Under the pieces are notes generated by a model, which saw only the letters and a list, made by a program, of their open reading frames with translations, made no database searches and was not told where the DNA came from. A stretch of DNA of 64,000 nucleotides from Flavobacterium geliluteum (GTDB lineage: Bacteria > Bacteroidota > Bacteroidia > Flavobacteriales > Flavobacteriaceae): assembly GCF_017948595.1 (NCBI RefSeq), contig NZ_JAGFBV010000005.1, forward strand, positions 62,001-126,000, written 5' to 3'. Positions 53,916 to 63,861 of the stretch are shown here, piece by piece; the stretch's first letter is position 1; each line of letters starts with the position of its first letter. Made by a program: the position numbers and the translations under genes.

Positions 53916-54003
53916 TTTAATTTTTTTTCACATATAAGTGATGTAAGTCCTTTGAATTATTACAACGTAAATATTATTCTTATATGATTTAATTTTTTGC
54001 GTC

Positions 54004-54567
54004 TTATTCTTCTAAAAGTCTTGAAATAATTTCTGGAAAATATTTTTGTTCAAGTTCGTGAATCTTTTCGGCTACTGTTTCTGCAGTATCCGTACTTTCT
54101 AAAGCGACACTTTTCTGAAAAATAATAGCACCTTCGTCATAATGTTCGTTTACAAAATGAATAGAAATTCCGGTTTCTTTCTCTTTGTTGTCTACTACTG
54201 CCCTGTGTATGTGCATGCCATACATTCCTTTGCCGCCATAATTGGGTAAAAGGGCAGGATGAATATTAATGATTTTGTTGGGATATTTTTCGATAATGTT
54301 GTCAGGAAACTTCAATAAAAAGCCAGCTAAGACAATCAAATCCGGGGCGATTTTTTGTATTTTTTGTAATACGTTTCGGTCTAAAAGTTCGTTTTTTGAG
54401 AAGATTTCTGTTGGAACTTGATGATTTTTTGCTCTTTCTATGACTTTTGCAGCAGCATTATTGGTAAATACCGAAACCACTTTTGCAATTTTATTTTTTT
54501 TAAAGTATTGGATGATATTTTCTGCATTAGTACCTGAACCTGAGGCGAAAACAACAATTTTTTTCAT
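54004..54567 (-). CDS. purN: Phosphoribosylglycinamide formyltransferase
   Basis: 187 residues from MKKIVVFASGSGTN at 54567; the longer frame adds a hydrophobic, non-homologous leader. Motifs: FASGSGTNAENI (phosphate site), NIHPALLPNYGGKGMYG (formyl-folate site) and the catalytic Asp region HYDEGAI. It formylates GAR in purine synthesis. Divergent from acpP. Confidence 0.94.
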   Translation of the reverse strand: MKKIVVFASGSGTNAENIIQYFKKNKIAKVVSVFTNNAAAKVIERAKNHQVPTEIFSKNELLDRNVLQKIQKIAPDLIVLAGFLLKFPDNIIEKYPNKIINIHPALLPNYGGKGMYGMHIHRAVVDNKEKETGISIHFVNEHYDEGAIIFQKSVALESTDTAETVAEKIHELEQKYFPEIISRLLEE

Positions 54568-54683
54568 AATCGAATATAATTTTATAATGCAAAAAACGGA
54601 ATAATAATCGAAAATAAATAGTATTAAAAGGGCTTTCTTGAAATTAATTTTATAAATTAGTATCACATTTATTAACTAAATAG

Positions 54684-54712
54684 TTGTTTTAAAATAAAGT
54701 TTTTTATTTTTG
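54684..54712 (+). promoter_or_regulatory. Promoter of acpP
   Basis: TTG (54684-54686), 18-nt spacer, TATTTTTG (54705-54712), 30 nt before the ATG. Confidence 0.7.
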
Positions 54713-54742
54713 CCAACAAATTAAATTCTAAAATTAAAGATT

Positions 54743-54979
54743 ATGTCAGACATTGCATCAAGAGTAAAAGCGATTATCGTAGACAAATTAGGTGTTGACG
54801 AAAACGAAGTTGTAACAGAAGCAAGCTTCACTAATGATTTAGGAGCTGACTCATTAGACACTGTTGAGCTTATTATGGAATTCGAAAAAGAATTTGATAT
54901 TCAAATTCCGGACGATCAAGCAGAAAACATTGCTACTGTTGGTCAAGCTATTTCTTATATCGAGGAAGCTAAAAAATAA
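54743..54979 (+). CDS. acpP: Acyl carrier protein (housekeeping)
   Basis: 78 residues, canonical AcpP: Ser37 in [10 protein letters not shown] carries phosphopantetheine; acidic ([11 protein letters not shown]). It carries fatty acids. Directly upstream of fabF in a typical acpP-fabF-rnc order. Confidence 0.97.
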   Translation: MSDIASRVKAIIVDKLGVDENEVVTEASFTNDLGADSLDTVELIMEFEKEFDIQIPDDQAENIATVGQAISYIEEAKK

Positions 54980-54987
54980 TAATACTG

Positions 54988-55080
54988 CACCCGAAATTTA
55001 AAAAAAGATAATTTTTGAAATTCCGAACTCCAATTTTGGAATTTGTTTTTTGAAATTTGTAGTTTTTTAAAATTCGGGTG
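54988..55080. terminator. Long imperfect hairpin between acpP and fabF
   Basis: CACCCGAA (54988-54995) pairs with TTCGGGTG (55073-55080), with inner AAATTCC/GGAATTT arms. Possible partial terminator; fabF follows 141 nt later. Confidence 0.5.
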
Positions 55081-55145
55081 TTATTATTTTTTTAAAATTT
55101 AAATTTCGATTGGTTTACAATCAAAAAGATATATTTATATTGTAA

Positions 55146-55188
55146 TGCCCATGGCTCTTAAGTAACAGAACAGTTAAGAAAGCGTGGG
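55146..55188 (+). promoter_or_regulatory. Leader hairpin upstream of fabF
   Basis: CCCA...GC.CTTAA pairs with TTAAG..GC.TGGG around a 13-nt loop; a T-rich run follows. An attenuator-like or stabilising 5' leader element is possible. Confidence 0.3.
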
Positions 55189-55220
55189 TTTTATTTGTTT
55201 AAAGATAGAAAACATATATT

Positions 55221-56474
55221 ATGGCATTAAGGCGAGTTGTTGTAACAGGATTAGGTGCTCTTACTCCTATCGGGAATAATATCCAAGAGTATTGGAATGC
55301 ACTCGTGAATGGCGTTAGCGGAGCTGCCCCTATCACGTATTATGATACAGAAAAACATAAGACAAAGTTTGCCTGCGAAGTAAAAAACTTCAATATTGAA
55401 GATTACATGGATCGTAAAGAATCCAGAAGATTAGACAAATTTGCTCAATATGCTGTGGCTGCAAGTGACGAGGCTATAAAAGATGCAGGACTTACAAACG
55501 ACAATGTTGATAAACAAAGAGTAGGTGTTATCTGGGGTGCAGGAATTGGCGGACTGGAAACCTTTCAGGAAGAAGTTATGTACTATGCCAAAGGTGACGG
55601 AACTCCAAAATTCAATCCTTTCTTTATTCCTAAAATGATTGCCGATATTGCGCCAGCACACATTTCGATGCGTAATGGTTATATGGGACCAAATTATACT
55701 ACAGTTTCTGCGTGTGCTTCTTCGGCAAATGCCTTAATTGATGCCTTTAATTATATTCGCTTAGGCATGTGCGATGTTATTATTTCTGGAGGTTCAGAGG
55801 CTGCTATTACTATTGCTGGTATGGGAGGTTTTAACTCTATGCATGCCTTGTCTACAAGAAACGAAAGTCCAGAAACGGCTTCAAGACCTTTTGATGCAAC
55901 CCGTGATGGTTTTGTTTTAGGCGAAGGAGCAGGAGCTTTGGTTCTTGAAGATTACGAACACGCAAAAGGTAGAGGAGCAAAAATTTATTGCGAAGTTGGC
56001 GGAGGCGGAATGTCATCTGATGCGTACCATTTAACAGCGCCGCACCCCGAAGGTATTGGTGTGATTGCTGTAATGAAAAATACTTTAAGAGACGCTGGAA
56101 TGAATCCGGAAGATATTGATCACATTAACACACACGGTACTTCTACGCCATTGGGAGATGTTGCCGAACTAAAAGCAATTAGTGCTGTTTTTGGAGATCA
56201 TGCAAAAAATATCAATATCAATTCTACAAAATCCATGACAGGACATTTACTTGGTGCTGCCGGAGCTATTGAAGCAATTGCTTCAATTTTGGCGATGCAA
56301 CATGGTATAATTCCTCCAACGATTAATCATACAGTTGTAGATGAAAATATTGATCCATTATTGAATCTTACCTTAAACAAACCACAAAAAAGAGAAGTAA
56401 ATGTTGCTATGAGTAACACCTTTGGTTTTGGTGGACACAATGCATGTGTATTGTTTAAAAAATTGGCTGATTAA
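55221..56474 (+). CDS. fabF: Beta-ketoacyl-ACP synthase II (housekeeping)
   Basis: 417 residues with Cys165 (SACASSAN), His in INTHGTSTP (~305) and His in SMTGHLLGAAG (~341). Elongates fatty acids. The stop codon shares a base with the rnc start (TAATG). The three active cluster ketosynthases at 13204, 15434 and 26346 are distinct paralogues. Confidence 0.96.
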   Translation: MALRRVVVTGLGALTPIGNNIQEYWNALVNGVSGAAPITYYDTEKHKTKFACEVKNFNIEDYMDRKESRRLDKFAQYAVAASDEAIKDAGLTNDNVDKQRVGVIWGAGIGGLETFQEEVMYYAKGDGTPKFNPFFIPKMIADIAPAHISMRNGYMGPNYTTVSACASSANALIDAFNYIRLGMCDVIISGGSEAAITIAGMGGFNSMHALSTRNESPETASRPFDATRDGFVLGEGAGALVLEDYEHAKGRGAKIYCEVGGGGMSSDAYHLTAPHPEGIGVIAVMKNTLRDAGMNPEDIDHINTHGTSTPLGDVAELKAISAVFGDHAKNININSTKSMTGHLLGAAGAIEAIASILAMQHGIIPPTINHTVVDENIDPLLNLTLNKPQKREVNVAMSNTFGFGGHNACVLFKKLAD

Positions 56475-57223
56475 TGATGCGTATGAGTATTTTCAAAAAA
56501 ATATTTACAAAATCCCGTTCTCTAGAAGACGGGATTTTTTTTGATACTATTCAGAAAATACTTGGTTTTGAGCCAATTTCTATCCATTTTTATAAGAAAG
56601 CATTTACTCATAGATCTTCAAATAAATTAGACGAAACGGGTCATCCAATTAACTATGAGCGTTTAGAGTTTTTAGGAGATGCTATGCTGAGTGCTGTAAT
56701 TGCGGCGCATTTATTCAACAAGGCACCCAACGGAGACGAAGGTTACTTAACAAAAATGCGTTCAAAAATTGTGAGTCGTGAGCATTTAAATGAGTTGGGT
56801 AAAGATTTAAATTTAGTTCGATTTGTAGAAAGTAAAGTGCCTCTTCAACATTTCGGAGAAAACATTCACGGTAATATCTTCGAGTCGCTTATTGGTGCAA
56901 TTTATCTGGATCGTGGTTATACTTTTTGCGAAAAATTTATTCAAAAAAGAGTCATTACTCCTTATGTAGATATTGCCAGATTAGAAGGAAAGGTGATCAG
57001 CTATAAAAGTTTGGTTATCGAATGGTGTCAGAAAGAAAAGAGAATATTTCATTACGATATTTTTGAAGACAATGGCATCGACGGGCAACGTTTGTTTGGT
57101 GTTAAATTAAGTATAGACGACAAAGTAATTGCAAGAGCAAGAGCAACTTCAAAAAAGAAAGCAGAAGAAAAAGCATCTCAAAGAGCTTATTTTGCATTTC
57201 AGGAAAAAATAGATAAGAAATAA
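56474..57223 (+). CDS. rnc: Ribonuclease III
   Basis: 249 residues; catalytic signature ERLEFLGDAML and the second acidic block NIFESLIGAIYLDRGY, then a C-terminal dsRNA-binding domain (SKKKAEEKASQRA). The first Met overlaps the fabF stop; Met3 (56480) or Met4 are alternatives. It processes rRNA and structured RNA. Confidence 0.95.
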   Translation: MMRMSIFKKIFTKSRSLEDGIFFDTIQKILGFEPISIHFYKKAFTHRSSNKLDETGHPINYERLEFLGDAMLSAVIAAHLFNKAPNGDEGYLTKMRSKIVSREHLNELGKDLNLVRFVESKVPLQHFGENIHGNIFESLIGAIYLDRGYTFCEKFIQKRVITPYVDIARLEGKVISYKSLVIEWCQKEKRIFHYDIFEDNGIDGQRLFGVKLSIDDKVIARARATSKKKAEEKASQRAYFAFQEKIDKK

Positions 57224-57348
57224 CTACAAAAATACGGTAAGTTTCTTAATGCTATAACGTTTTCGTTTATAAATTAACAAAAACAAGCAATGCTTCACTA
57301 TTGATGATTCGATAGAAATAGTATATTTACAACTTGATTTTTCATGAC

Positions 57349-57837
57349 ATGGCTATTCATAGATTGGATTTAGACGAATTTGACGAAATTGATTACTATT
57401 TAATGGCAATTCATACTTCATTAGAAGATTATCGATTGGCTTATTTTGTCAATCAAAAACTTCCGATAAACTTAAGTAAGAGCAAAAACGAGATTCATGC
57501 TCAAACGAAGGAAGGCGAAGCAAATTTTTCGAGATTTTATTACTATGATTCCGAGAAAGCTATTTCATGGAATTTAATTCAGAATAAAAATGAAATCATT
57601 TCCGTGAGTATAAATGATTTCCAGAATTTGTTTTCAAATGAAACAAGTGAGGTTTCAACAACAATTCATTTACTTCCTGAATTCAAAAAAGTAGATTTTT
57701 TCTTGAAAATTGAAAATAGCGATGAGGCTATTGATTTTTCAGAAATCCAGCAAAAGCTAAATACAATTGAGAGTATTGCGGCTATTTATGCTGTGGATAC
57801 AAACAAAATAAAATCAAAAAACAATTTAATTTTTTAA
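57349..57837 (+). CDS. IPExxxVDY family protein
   Basis: 162 residues from the ATG at 57349 (MAIHRLDLDEFDEIDY); a possible TTG start at 57334 is less likely. The family name motif appears as LPEFKKVDF. The family is characteristic of Bacteroidetes and lies between rnc and pyk in flavobacteria. No function is established; the protein is small, acidic and cytoplasmic. Confidence 0.8.
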   Translation: MAIHRLDLDEFDEIDYYLMAIHTSLEDYRLAYFVNQKLPINLSKSKNEIHAQTKEGEANFSRFYYYDSEKAISWNLIQNKNEIISVSINDFQNLFSNETSEVSTTIHLLPEFKKVDFFLKIENSDEAIDFSEIQQKLNTIESIAAIYAVDTNKIKSKNNLIF

Positions 57838-57842
57838 AAAAA

Positions 57843-59273
57843 ATGCTAACAAACAAAAAGACTAAAATTGTAGCTACACTTGGGCCCGCATGTAGTACGA
57901 GAGAGATTATCAAGGATATGATCGAGGCGGGGGTTAATGTGTTTAGGATCAATTTTTCGCATGCAGATTACGAAGGAGTAAAAGAAAAAATCGAGATCAT
58001 CAGAGGTTTAAATGAAGAGTTTGGATATACCACAGCAATCTTAGGAGATTTGCAGGGGCCAAAACTTAGAGTTGGAGTAATGGAAGAAGGAACTGTGGTG
58101 AATGATGGCGATTTGATCACTTTTACAACAGCCGAAGATATTTTAGGAACGGCTCAGAAAGTGTTCATGAAATACCAAAATTTTCCAAATGATGTAAATC
58201 CGGGAGAGCGTATTTTGCTTGATGATGGAAAACTGATTTTCGAAATTATTTCTACAGACAAAAAAACAGAAGTAGTTGCCAAAGTGATTCAGGGTGGAGA
58301 ATTAAAATCTAAAAAAGGAGTTAACCTTCCGAATACTAAGATTTCTTTACCAGCTTTGACAGAAAAAGATATTGCCGATGCCATTTTTGCTATCGAACAA
58401 AAAGTAGACTGGATTGCGCTTTCGTTTGTAAAAACACCGCGAGATTTGCAAGATTTACAGGAATTGATCGATAAACATTCTGAATATAAAATTCCGATTG
58501 TAGCTAAAATTGAAATGCCGGAAGCACTTGAAAATATTGATAAAATTATCGCTTATTGCGATGGATTGATGGTAGCACGTGGTGATTTAGGAGTAGAACT
58601 TCCTGCTCACGAAGTGCCATTGGTACAAAAAGACTTGATTCGTAGAGCTAAAACAGCCAGAATTCCGGTAATTGTGGCAACACAAATGATGGAAACGATG
58701 ATCACGAGTTTAACACCAACACGTGCAGAAGTAAATGACGTTGCCAACTCGGTAATGGACGGAGCAGATGCTGTGATGTTGTCTGGAGAAACGGCTACAG
58801 GAAATTATCCCGTACAGGTTATTCAAAAAATGACTCAAATTTGTGAGGCGGTAGAAGATTCTCCGCTTATCCAGGTGCCGCAAAATACGCCACAGATTAA
58901 AACAAAACGTTTTATTACTAAAACAGTTTGTCATCAGGCGGCTTTATTGGCAAATGAAATCAAAGCAAAAGCAATTTGTACCTTGACGAATAGTGGTTAT
59001 ACTGCTTTTCAAATTTCGGCTTGGAGACCATCTGCACATATTTTAGTGTTTACTTCAAACAAAAGAATCTTAACACAATTGAATTTATTGTGGGGAGTAA
59101 AATCATATTTCTACGATAAAGACGAAAGTACAGATGATACGGTTACCGATGTAAACGAGATCGCAAGACAAAAAGGATTTGTTGAAAAAGGAGATTACCT
59201 GATCAACCTTGCAGCAATGCCAATCAAAGACAAAGGAATGGTAAACACCATGAGAGTATCTGAAATAGAATAG
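57843..59273 (+). CDS. pyk: Pyruvate kinase
   Basis: 476 residues. Motifs: TKIVATLGPAC (start), GDLQGPKLRVG, and the catalytic-Lys signature IPIVAKIEMPEAL, with MVARGDLGVE (Mg2+ ligands). It transfers phosphate from PEP to ADP. It begins 5 nt after the IPExxxVDY gene. Confidence 0.97.
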   Translation: MLTNKKTKIVATLGPACSTREIIKDMIEAGVNVFRINFSHADYEGVKEKIEIIRGLNEEFGYTTAILGDLQGPKLRVGVMEEGTVVNDGDLITFTTAEDILGTAQKVFMKYQNFPNDVNPGERILLDDGKLIFEIISTDKKTEVVAKVIQGGELKSKKGVNLPNTKISLPALTEKDIADAIFAIEQKVDWIALSFVKTPRDLQDLQELIDKHSEYKIPIVAKIEMPEALENIDKIIAYCDGLMVARGDLGVELPAHEVPLVQKDLIRRAKTARIPVIVATQMMETMITSLTPTRAEVNDVANSVMDGADAVMLSGETATGNYPVQVIQKMTQICEAVEDSPLIQVPQNTPQIKTKRFITKTVCHQAALLANEIKAKAICTLTNSGYTAFQISAWRPSAHILVFTSNKRILTQLNLLWGVKSYFYDKDESTDDTVTDVNEIARQKGFVEKGDYLINLAAMPIKDKGMVNTMRVSEIE

Positions 59274-59300
59274 TTTTTCTTTAAATAAGAAGGCAACTCA

Positions 59301-59331
59301 AAAACCATCAAATTTATTTTTGATGGTTTTT
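59301..59331 (+). terminator. Intrinsic terminator after pyk
   Basis: AAAACCATCAAA and TTTGATGGTTTT pair around a short loop, then T-run. Confidence 0.9.
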
Positions 59332-59514
59332 CTTTATAAAATAGTTTTGCTTGAAAGCATTGTAAAGCCACAAACATTTGTTTTTCAACTGTATAAAATA
59401 TCGCAACAAAAATTTTAACGATTAAATAACTAAGAGATAGTATGTTATTTAATTGATTTGTAACAAAAATTGTTCAAAAGCTACTAATTAACTAACTATT
59501 TAAATCATTTTATT

Positions 59515-60711
59515 ATGTATAAAATTACGATAAAATCAGTTTTCGTTGCATCTGCTTTTTTGGTAGGTGTGAGCGGCTGTTTTGCGCAAGACATTTTAGT
59601 CAATTCGCTAAAGCTAAATGCGAGTGATAAGAGTAAAGAAAGCTTCAAGTTTACAGAACAAATCAACTTAGGGACCACTTCGGTAAAGGTACAGGGTTCT
59701 TCTGGAACGTGCTGGAGTTATGCTTCCAATTCATTTTTAGAGTCAGAAATGATTCGTTTAGGAAAACAACCTGTCGAGTTGTCTCAGATTTACTCTGCCA
59801 GAAACGTGTATGTTGAAAAAGGTATCAATTACGTGCGTATGCATGGCGCAGTTACTTTGGGTGATGGAGGAGCGTTGCATGACGTAATTAATATGTACAA
59901 AAAATACGGAACTGTTCCGAGAGAAGTCTACACCGGCTTGAACTACGGAACGGACAAAAATAAATTTGGCGAAATGGCAGCGCTTATCGAAGGTGTTTTG
60001 ACCGCTGTTGTAAAAAACCCAAATGGAGAATTGACGCCAAACTGGCAAAAAGCATATGCAGCTGTTATCGATTCTTATTTAGGAAAAGTGCCAGAAAACT
60101 TTACTTACAAAGGAAAAAATTACACACCACAATCTTTTGCTAAAGAAGTAGTCGGAATTAATCCTGACGAGTATATCGAAATGTCTTCGTTTACAACAGC
60201 GCCTTACTACCAAAAAACAACGATGATGGTACCTGACAATTGGTCGTTTGATCAGGTGTACAATGTAAAAGTAAATGATATGACAGATGTTATTGACAAT
60301 GCTTTGAAAAAAGGATATACTGTAGCGTGGGCGACAGACGTGAGCGAAAAAAGCTTTAGCTGGAAAAATGGTGTGGCTTATGTTCCAACAAAAAAATTCG
60401 ACGACATGTCGGCTGAAGAAAAAGCAGACATGTTTAACGGGCCAAAACCAGAACCTGAAATCACGCCGGAAATGCGTCAGGCCGCGTTTGATAACTATAC
60501 CACCACAGACGATCACGGAATGCATATTATTGGCTTGGCCAAAGACCAAACTGGAAGAGAATATTACATCGTAAAAAATTCTTGGGGAGAAACAAACGAC
60601 TACAAAGGCTTCTTGTTTGTGACCAAAAATTTCGTAAAGTACAAAACTACTGCTTTAATGGTAAACAAGGGCGGAATCCCTTCTGAAATCGCTAAGAAGT
60701 TAGGGGTTTAA
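59515..60711 (+). CDS. Secreted C1B-type cysteine peptidase (bleomycin hydrolase-like)
   Basis: 398 residues with a signal peptide (cleaved near GCFAQ, ~25). Papain-fold active site: Gln60 and Cys66 in QGSSGTCWSYA, His337 in DDHGMHIIGL, Asn355 in VKNSWGE. A long insert between Cys and His fits the aminopeptidase C/bleomycin hydrolase branch, normally cytoplasmic; here the signal suggests periplasmic or surface peptide trimming. Confidence 0.87.
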   Translation: MYKITIKSVFVASAFLVGVSGCFAQDILVNSLKLNASDKSKESFKFTEQINLGTTSVKVQGSSGTCWSYASNSFLESEMIRLGKQPVELSQIYSARNVYVEKGINYVRMHGAVTLGDGGALHDVINMYKKYGTVPREVYTGLNYGTDKNKFGEMAALIEGVLTAVVKNPNGELTPNWQKAYAAVIDSYLGKVPENFTYKGKNYTPQSFAKEVVGINPDEYIEMSSFTTAPYYQKTTMMVPDNWSFDQVYNVKVNDMTDVIDNALKKGYTVAWATDVSEKSFSWKNGVAYVPTKKFDDMSAEEKADMFNGPKPEPEITPEMRQAAFDNYTTTDDHGMHIIGLAKDQTGREYYIVKNSWGETNDYKGFLFVTKNFVKYKTTALMVNKGGIPSEIAKKLGV

Positions 60712-60737
60712 GAGGTTTGTTCTTTTTTAGATTATAG

Positions 60738-60774
60738 AAAAGCGCTGCAAGTAAGATTGTGAGCGCTTTTTTTT
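60738..60774 (+). terminator. Intrinsic terminator after C1B peptidase
   Basis: AAAAGCGCT and AGCGCTTTT pair with a ~15-nt loop, then T-run. Confidence 0.85.
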
Positions 60775-60937
60775 AAGAGTCAGTTTTTAATATTTCCTCA
60801 GAACAATATGTGTTGATACCATAACTTAGAGTGTTACCTTTTTTTATAAAAATAACTTGAAAAGTTATCAAATGACAAAATTTGCATTTCTTAATAAATT
60901 ATCTTGAAGTCCTGATTTTATTGTAGTCTTTAAAAGA

Positions 60938-60970
60938 GAAAAGACCTTACATTGCTGTAAAGTCTTTTTG
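60938..60970 (-). terminator. Terminator after tandem tRNA-Asn genes
   Basis: Minus strand: GACTTTACA and TGTAAGGTC pair around GCAA, followed by TTTT, just past the second tRNA. Confidence 0.75.
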
Positions 60971-60975
60971 TAAAG

Positions 60976-61049
60976 CTCCCTCTCTTGGGCTCGAACCAAG
61001 GACCCTCTGATTAACAGTCAGATGCTCTAACCAACTGAGCTAAGAAGGA
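60976..61049 (-). tRNA. tRNA-Asn(GTT), distal copy
   Basis: 74 nt, cloverleaf complete: acceptor TCCTTCT/AGAGGGA, D-arm AGCTCAGTTGG, anticodon loop CTGTTAA, T-loop TTCGAGC. Discriminator G73; CCA not encoded. Differs from the other copy in acceptor pair 5-68 (T-A rather than C-G). Confidence 0.96.
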
Positions 61050-61087
61050 ATCACCTTAAAGGTAAATATGTTTGCTAAAAAAAGTTG

Positions 61088-61161
61088 CTCCCCCTCTTGG
61101 GCTCGAACCAAGGACCCTCTGATTAACAGTCAGATGCTCTAACCAACTGAGCTAAGGAGGA
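61088..61161 (-). tRNA. tRNA-Asn(GTT), proximal copy
   Basis: 74 nt, almost identical to the copy 38 nt downstream; acceptor TCCTCCT/AGGGGGA, with a C-G pair at 5-68. First transcribed of the two. Confidence 0.96.
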
Positions 61162-61244
61162 AGTTGTTGCTCTTTTTAGCGAGTGCAAATATAGTTGATT
61201 TTTTAATTTCCCAAAAATATTTTGACTCTTTTTATTAAATATTT

Positions 61245-62588
61245 TTACTTGCCTACAATTGCCTTGTAAATATCGTTTCCGTTAGCAAATAAAAGCAACG
61301 ATATAAGTAATACGAAACCAACCATTTGAGCGTTTTCTAAGAACTTATCGCTTGGTTTTCTGCCACTAATTATTTCGTATAATAAAAACATCACATGACC
61401 TCCATCAAGGGCAGGAATTGGCAATAAATTCATTACACCCAACATAATTGACAATAAAGCAGTGATATTCCAGAAAGTTTCCCAGCTCCACGTATTCGGG
61501 AAAATGTTAAAAATAGCCGCAAAACCACCTACTTGTTTGTACGCTTTTGTTTCTGGATTAAAAATCATTTTCAACTGTTTTCCGTAACCTATTAATTGAT
61601 CTTTCCCTTTTGTAAGTCCAACCGGAATAGACTCCGCAAAACTATATTCTTTTGTACTTATTTTATAGTATCCTAATTTCTCTAAAGACTCCAAACCTAA
61701 ACCACCAGCAACAACATCTAAGGTTCCTTTATTAGAAACTTTAACCGTCAATGGTGTTTCTTTTAAATCACGCAATATAACAGCAGGAATCGTTTTTCCT
61801 TTATTAGAATTTAAAATTGCTTTTGCCTGATCAAAATAAGTTACTTTTTCGCCATTAAGAGAAAGAATTAGATCTTTAGGTTTTAAATTTTGATTAGCAG
61901 ATTCTGCTGTAACTTTTCCAATCGCAAAAGGAACACGAATATTGACAAGAAGTCCTTTCTCGTGTTTTGATAATTGATCCACAAAATCATTCGGAATTTT
62001 AATGGCCTGTTGTTGACCGTTTCTTTCCACCAAAACTTCTTTAGACATAATGATTTTCATGTTCAAATCATTGTCAAAATTTTCAACTTTTTGTCCGTCA
62101 ATCGAGATTAATTTGTCTCCGGTTTTAAAACCAGTTTTCAACATCACAGGATTTTCAATCCAAACACCATCCTTCATGTCTGCATTGGCCACATACGTAT
62201 CACCATAAACAAATGCCATTCCAATATAAATAATAAAAGCTAGGATAAAGTTTACCGTAACACCACCCAACATAATAATCAAACGTTGCCAAGCTGGTTT
62301 CGAGCGAAATTCCCACGGTTGTGGAGGCAAAGCCATTTGTTCTTTGTCCATGCTTTCGTCAATCATGCCCGAAATCTTTACATAACCACCCAAAGGCAGC
62401 CATCCGATTCCGTATTCTGTTTCGCCGATTTTCTTTTTTAGCAGCGAATATTTCACATCAAAAAATAAATAAAATTTTTCGACTCTGGTTTTAAATAATT
62501 TAGCAGGAATAAAATGTCCTAATTCATGCAGAATAATAAGTAATGATAAACTCAATAAAAATTGAGCAAGTTTGATAACTATATCCAT
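61245..62588 (-). CDS. rseP: Site-2 zinc metalloprotease RseP
   Basis: 447 residues. HELGH (21-25) supplies two zinc ligands; the third is in NLLPIPALDGGH near residue 400. Two PDZ-like domains lie between (~130-330). Membrane segments at both ends. It cleaves anti-sigma factors within the membrane for envelope stress response. Confidence 0.94.
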   Translation of the reverse strand: MDIVIKLAQFLLSLSLLIILHELGHFIPAKLFKTRVEKFYLFFDVKYSLLKKKIGETEYGIGWLPLGGYVKISGMIDESMDKEQMALPPQPWEFRSKPAWQRLIIMLGGVTVNFILAFIIYIGMAFVYGDTYVANADMKDGVWIENPVMLKTGFKTGDKLISIDGQKVENFDNDLNMKIIMSKEVLVERNGQQQAIKIPNDFVDQLSKHEKGLLVNIRVPFAIGKVTAESANQNLKPKDLILSLNGEKVTYFDQAKAILNSNKGKTIPAVILRDLKETPLTVKVSNKGTLDVVAGGLGLESLEKLGYYKISTKEYSFAESIPVGLTKGKDQLIGYGKQLKMIFNPETKAYKQVGGFAAIFNIFPNTWSWETFWNITALLSIMLGVMNLLPIPALDGGHVMFLLYEIISGRKPSDKFLENAQMVGFVLLISLLLFANGNDIYKAIVGK

Positions 62589-62790
62589 TTTGTATTTTTA
62601 ATTCGTAATTTAACGCACAAAAGTAACGTTTCTATTTTAATTTGATAGTGCAAGATAATACATAAGGTTTTAAATGTTTGTTAATTAATAAACATTTAGA
62701 TTTCTACTTTTACGAAGAAGCTGTAACTTTACTTTTCTCAAACGCAATCCCTTTCAGTTGGTAGCGTAAAACCATTAAAAGTTACATAAT

Positions 62791-63861
62791 ATGGCTTCAT
62801 TATTATTTTCTCCACTTTCGATAAAAAAAATTACTTTAAAAAACAGAATCGCTATTTCGCCCATGTGTCAATATTCTGCCCTTGACGGATTTGCCAACAA
62901 TTGGCACTTAGTTCATTTAGGAAGTCGTGCCAGCGGAGGCGCTGGTTTAATTATTCAGGAAGCTACGGCCGTTTCTCCCGAAGCTAGAATTTCTCCTGCC
63001 GATCTTGGAATCTGGAAAGATGAACACATTGAGAAACTAAAAACCATCAACGAGTTTATCGTTTCTCAAAATGCTATTCCCGGAATTCAGTTGGCACATG
63101 CTGGCCGAAAAGCAAGTGTTTCAGTTCCTTGGGAAGGCAATAAAAAATTAGGTTTCGCTCAAGGCGGATGGCAAACCGTTGCTCCAAGTGCAATTCCGTA
63201 TCATGATGACGAACCTTTTCTTCCTGAGGCATTGGATAAAAGCGGAATCCAAAAAGTGATTGCCGATTTTAAAGCAGCTACAAAAAGAGCTGTTACAGCT
63301 GGTTATCAGGTCATGGAAATTCACGGCGCACACGGTTATTTGTTGCACCAGTTTTTATCTCCTTTAACGAATAAGAGAACCGATGAATACGGTGGAAGTT
63401 TCGAAAACCGAATTCGTTTTACTTTAGAAATTCTAGCAGCCGTTCAAACCGAATGGCCTGCAGATTTACCTTTAATGGTTCGAATTTCGGCTACCGATTG
63501 GGCAGAAGGAGGTTGGAATCCGGAAGAATCAGTACAACTTTCGAAGATTTTAAAAGAAAAAGGCGTGGATTTAATTGACGTTTCATCAGGAGGATTGGTT
63601 TCGCATCAGCAAATTGATTTAGGCCCCAACTATCAGGTTCCGTTTGCTGAGAAAGTAAAAAAAGAAGCTAATATTTTAACGGGCGCAGTTGGTTTAATTA
63701 CAGAAGCAAAACAAGCCGAAGCTATTTTAGAAAATGGTCAGGCCGATCTGGTTTTGTTTGCCAGAGAGTCGTTAAGAAATCCGAATTTGCCTTTGGATTT
63801 TGCCAAAGAATTAAACGATGATATTCAGTGGCCAAAACAATATGAACGAGCTAAAAATTAA
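62791..63861 (+). CDS. NADH:flavin oxidoreductase (Old Yellow Enzyme, YqjM-like)
   Basis: 356 residues. FMN-binding and active-site segments of the YqjM/NamA class: ISPMCQYSA (Cys in the N-terminal loop), QLAHAGRKAS, EIHGAHGYLLHQFLSPLTNKR and, near the end, FARESLRNP. It reduces alpha,beta-unsaturated carbonyls with NADPH. Monocistronic; a role unrelated to the flexirubin genes. Confidence 0.92.
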   Translation: MASLLFSPLSIKKITLKNRIAISPMCQYSALDGFANNWHLVHLGSRASGGAGLIIQEATAVSPEARISPADLGIWKDEHIEKLKTINEFIVSQNAIPGIQLAHAGRKASVSVPWEGNKKLGFAQGGWQTVAPSAIPYHDDEPFLPEALDKSGIQKVIADFKAATKRAVTAGYQVMEIHGAHGYLLHQFLSPLTNKRTDEYGGSFENRIRFTLEILAAVQTEWPADLPLMVRISATDWAEGGWNPEESVQLSKILKEKGVDLIDVSSGGLVSHQQIDLGPNYQVPFAEKVKKEANILTGAVGLITEAKQAEAILENGQADLVLFARESLRNPNLPLDFAKELNDDIQWPKQYERAKN

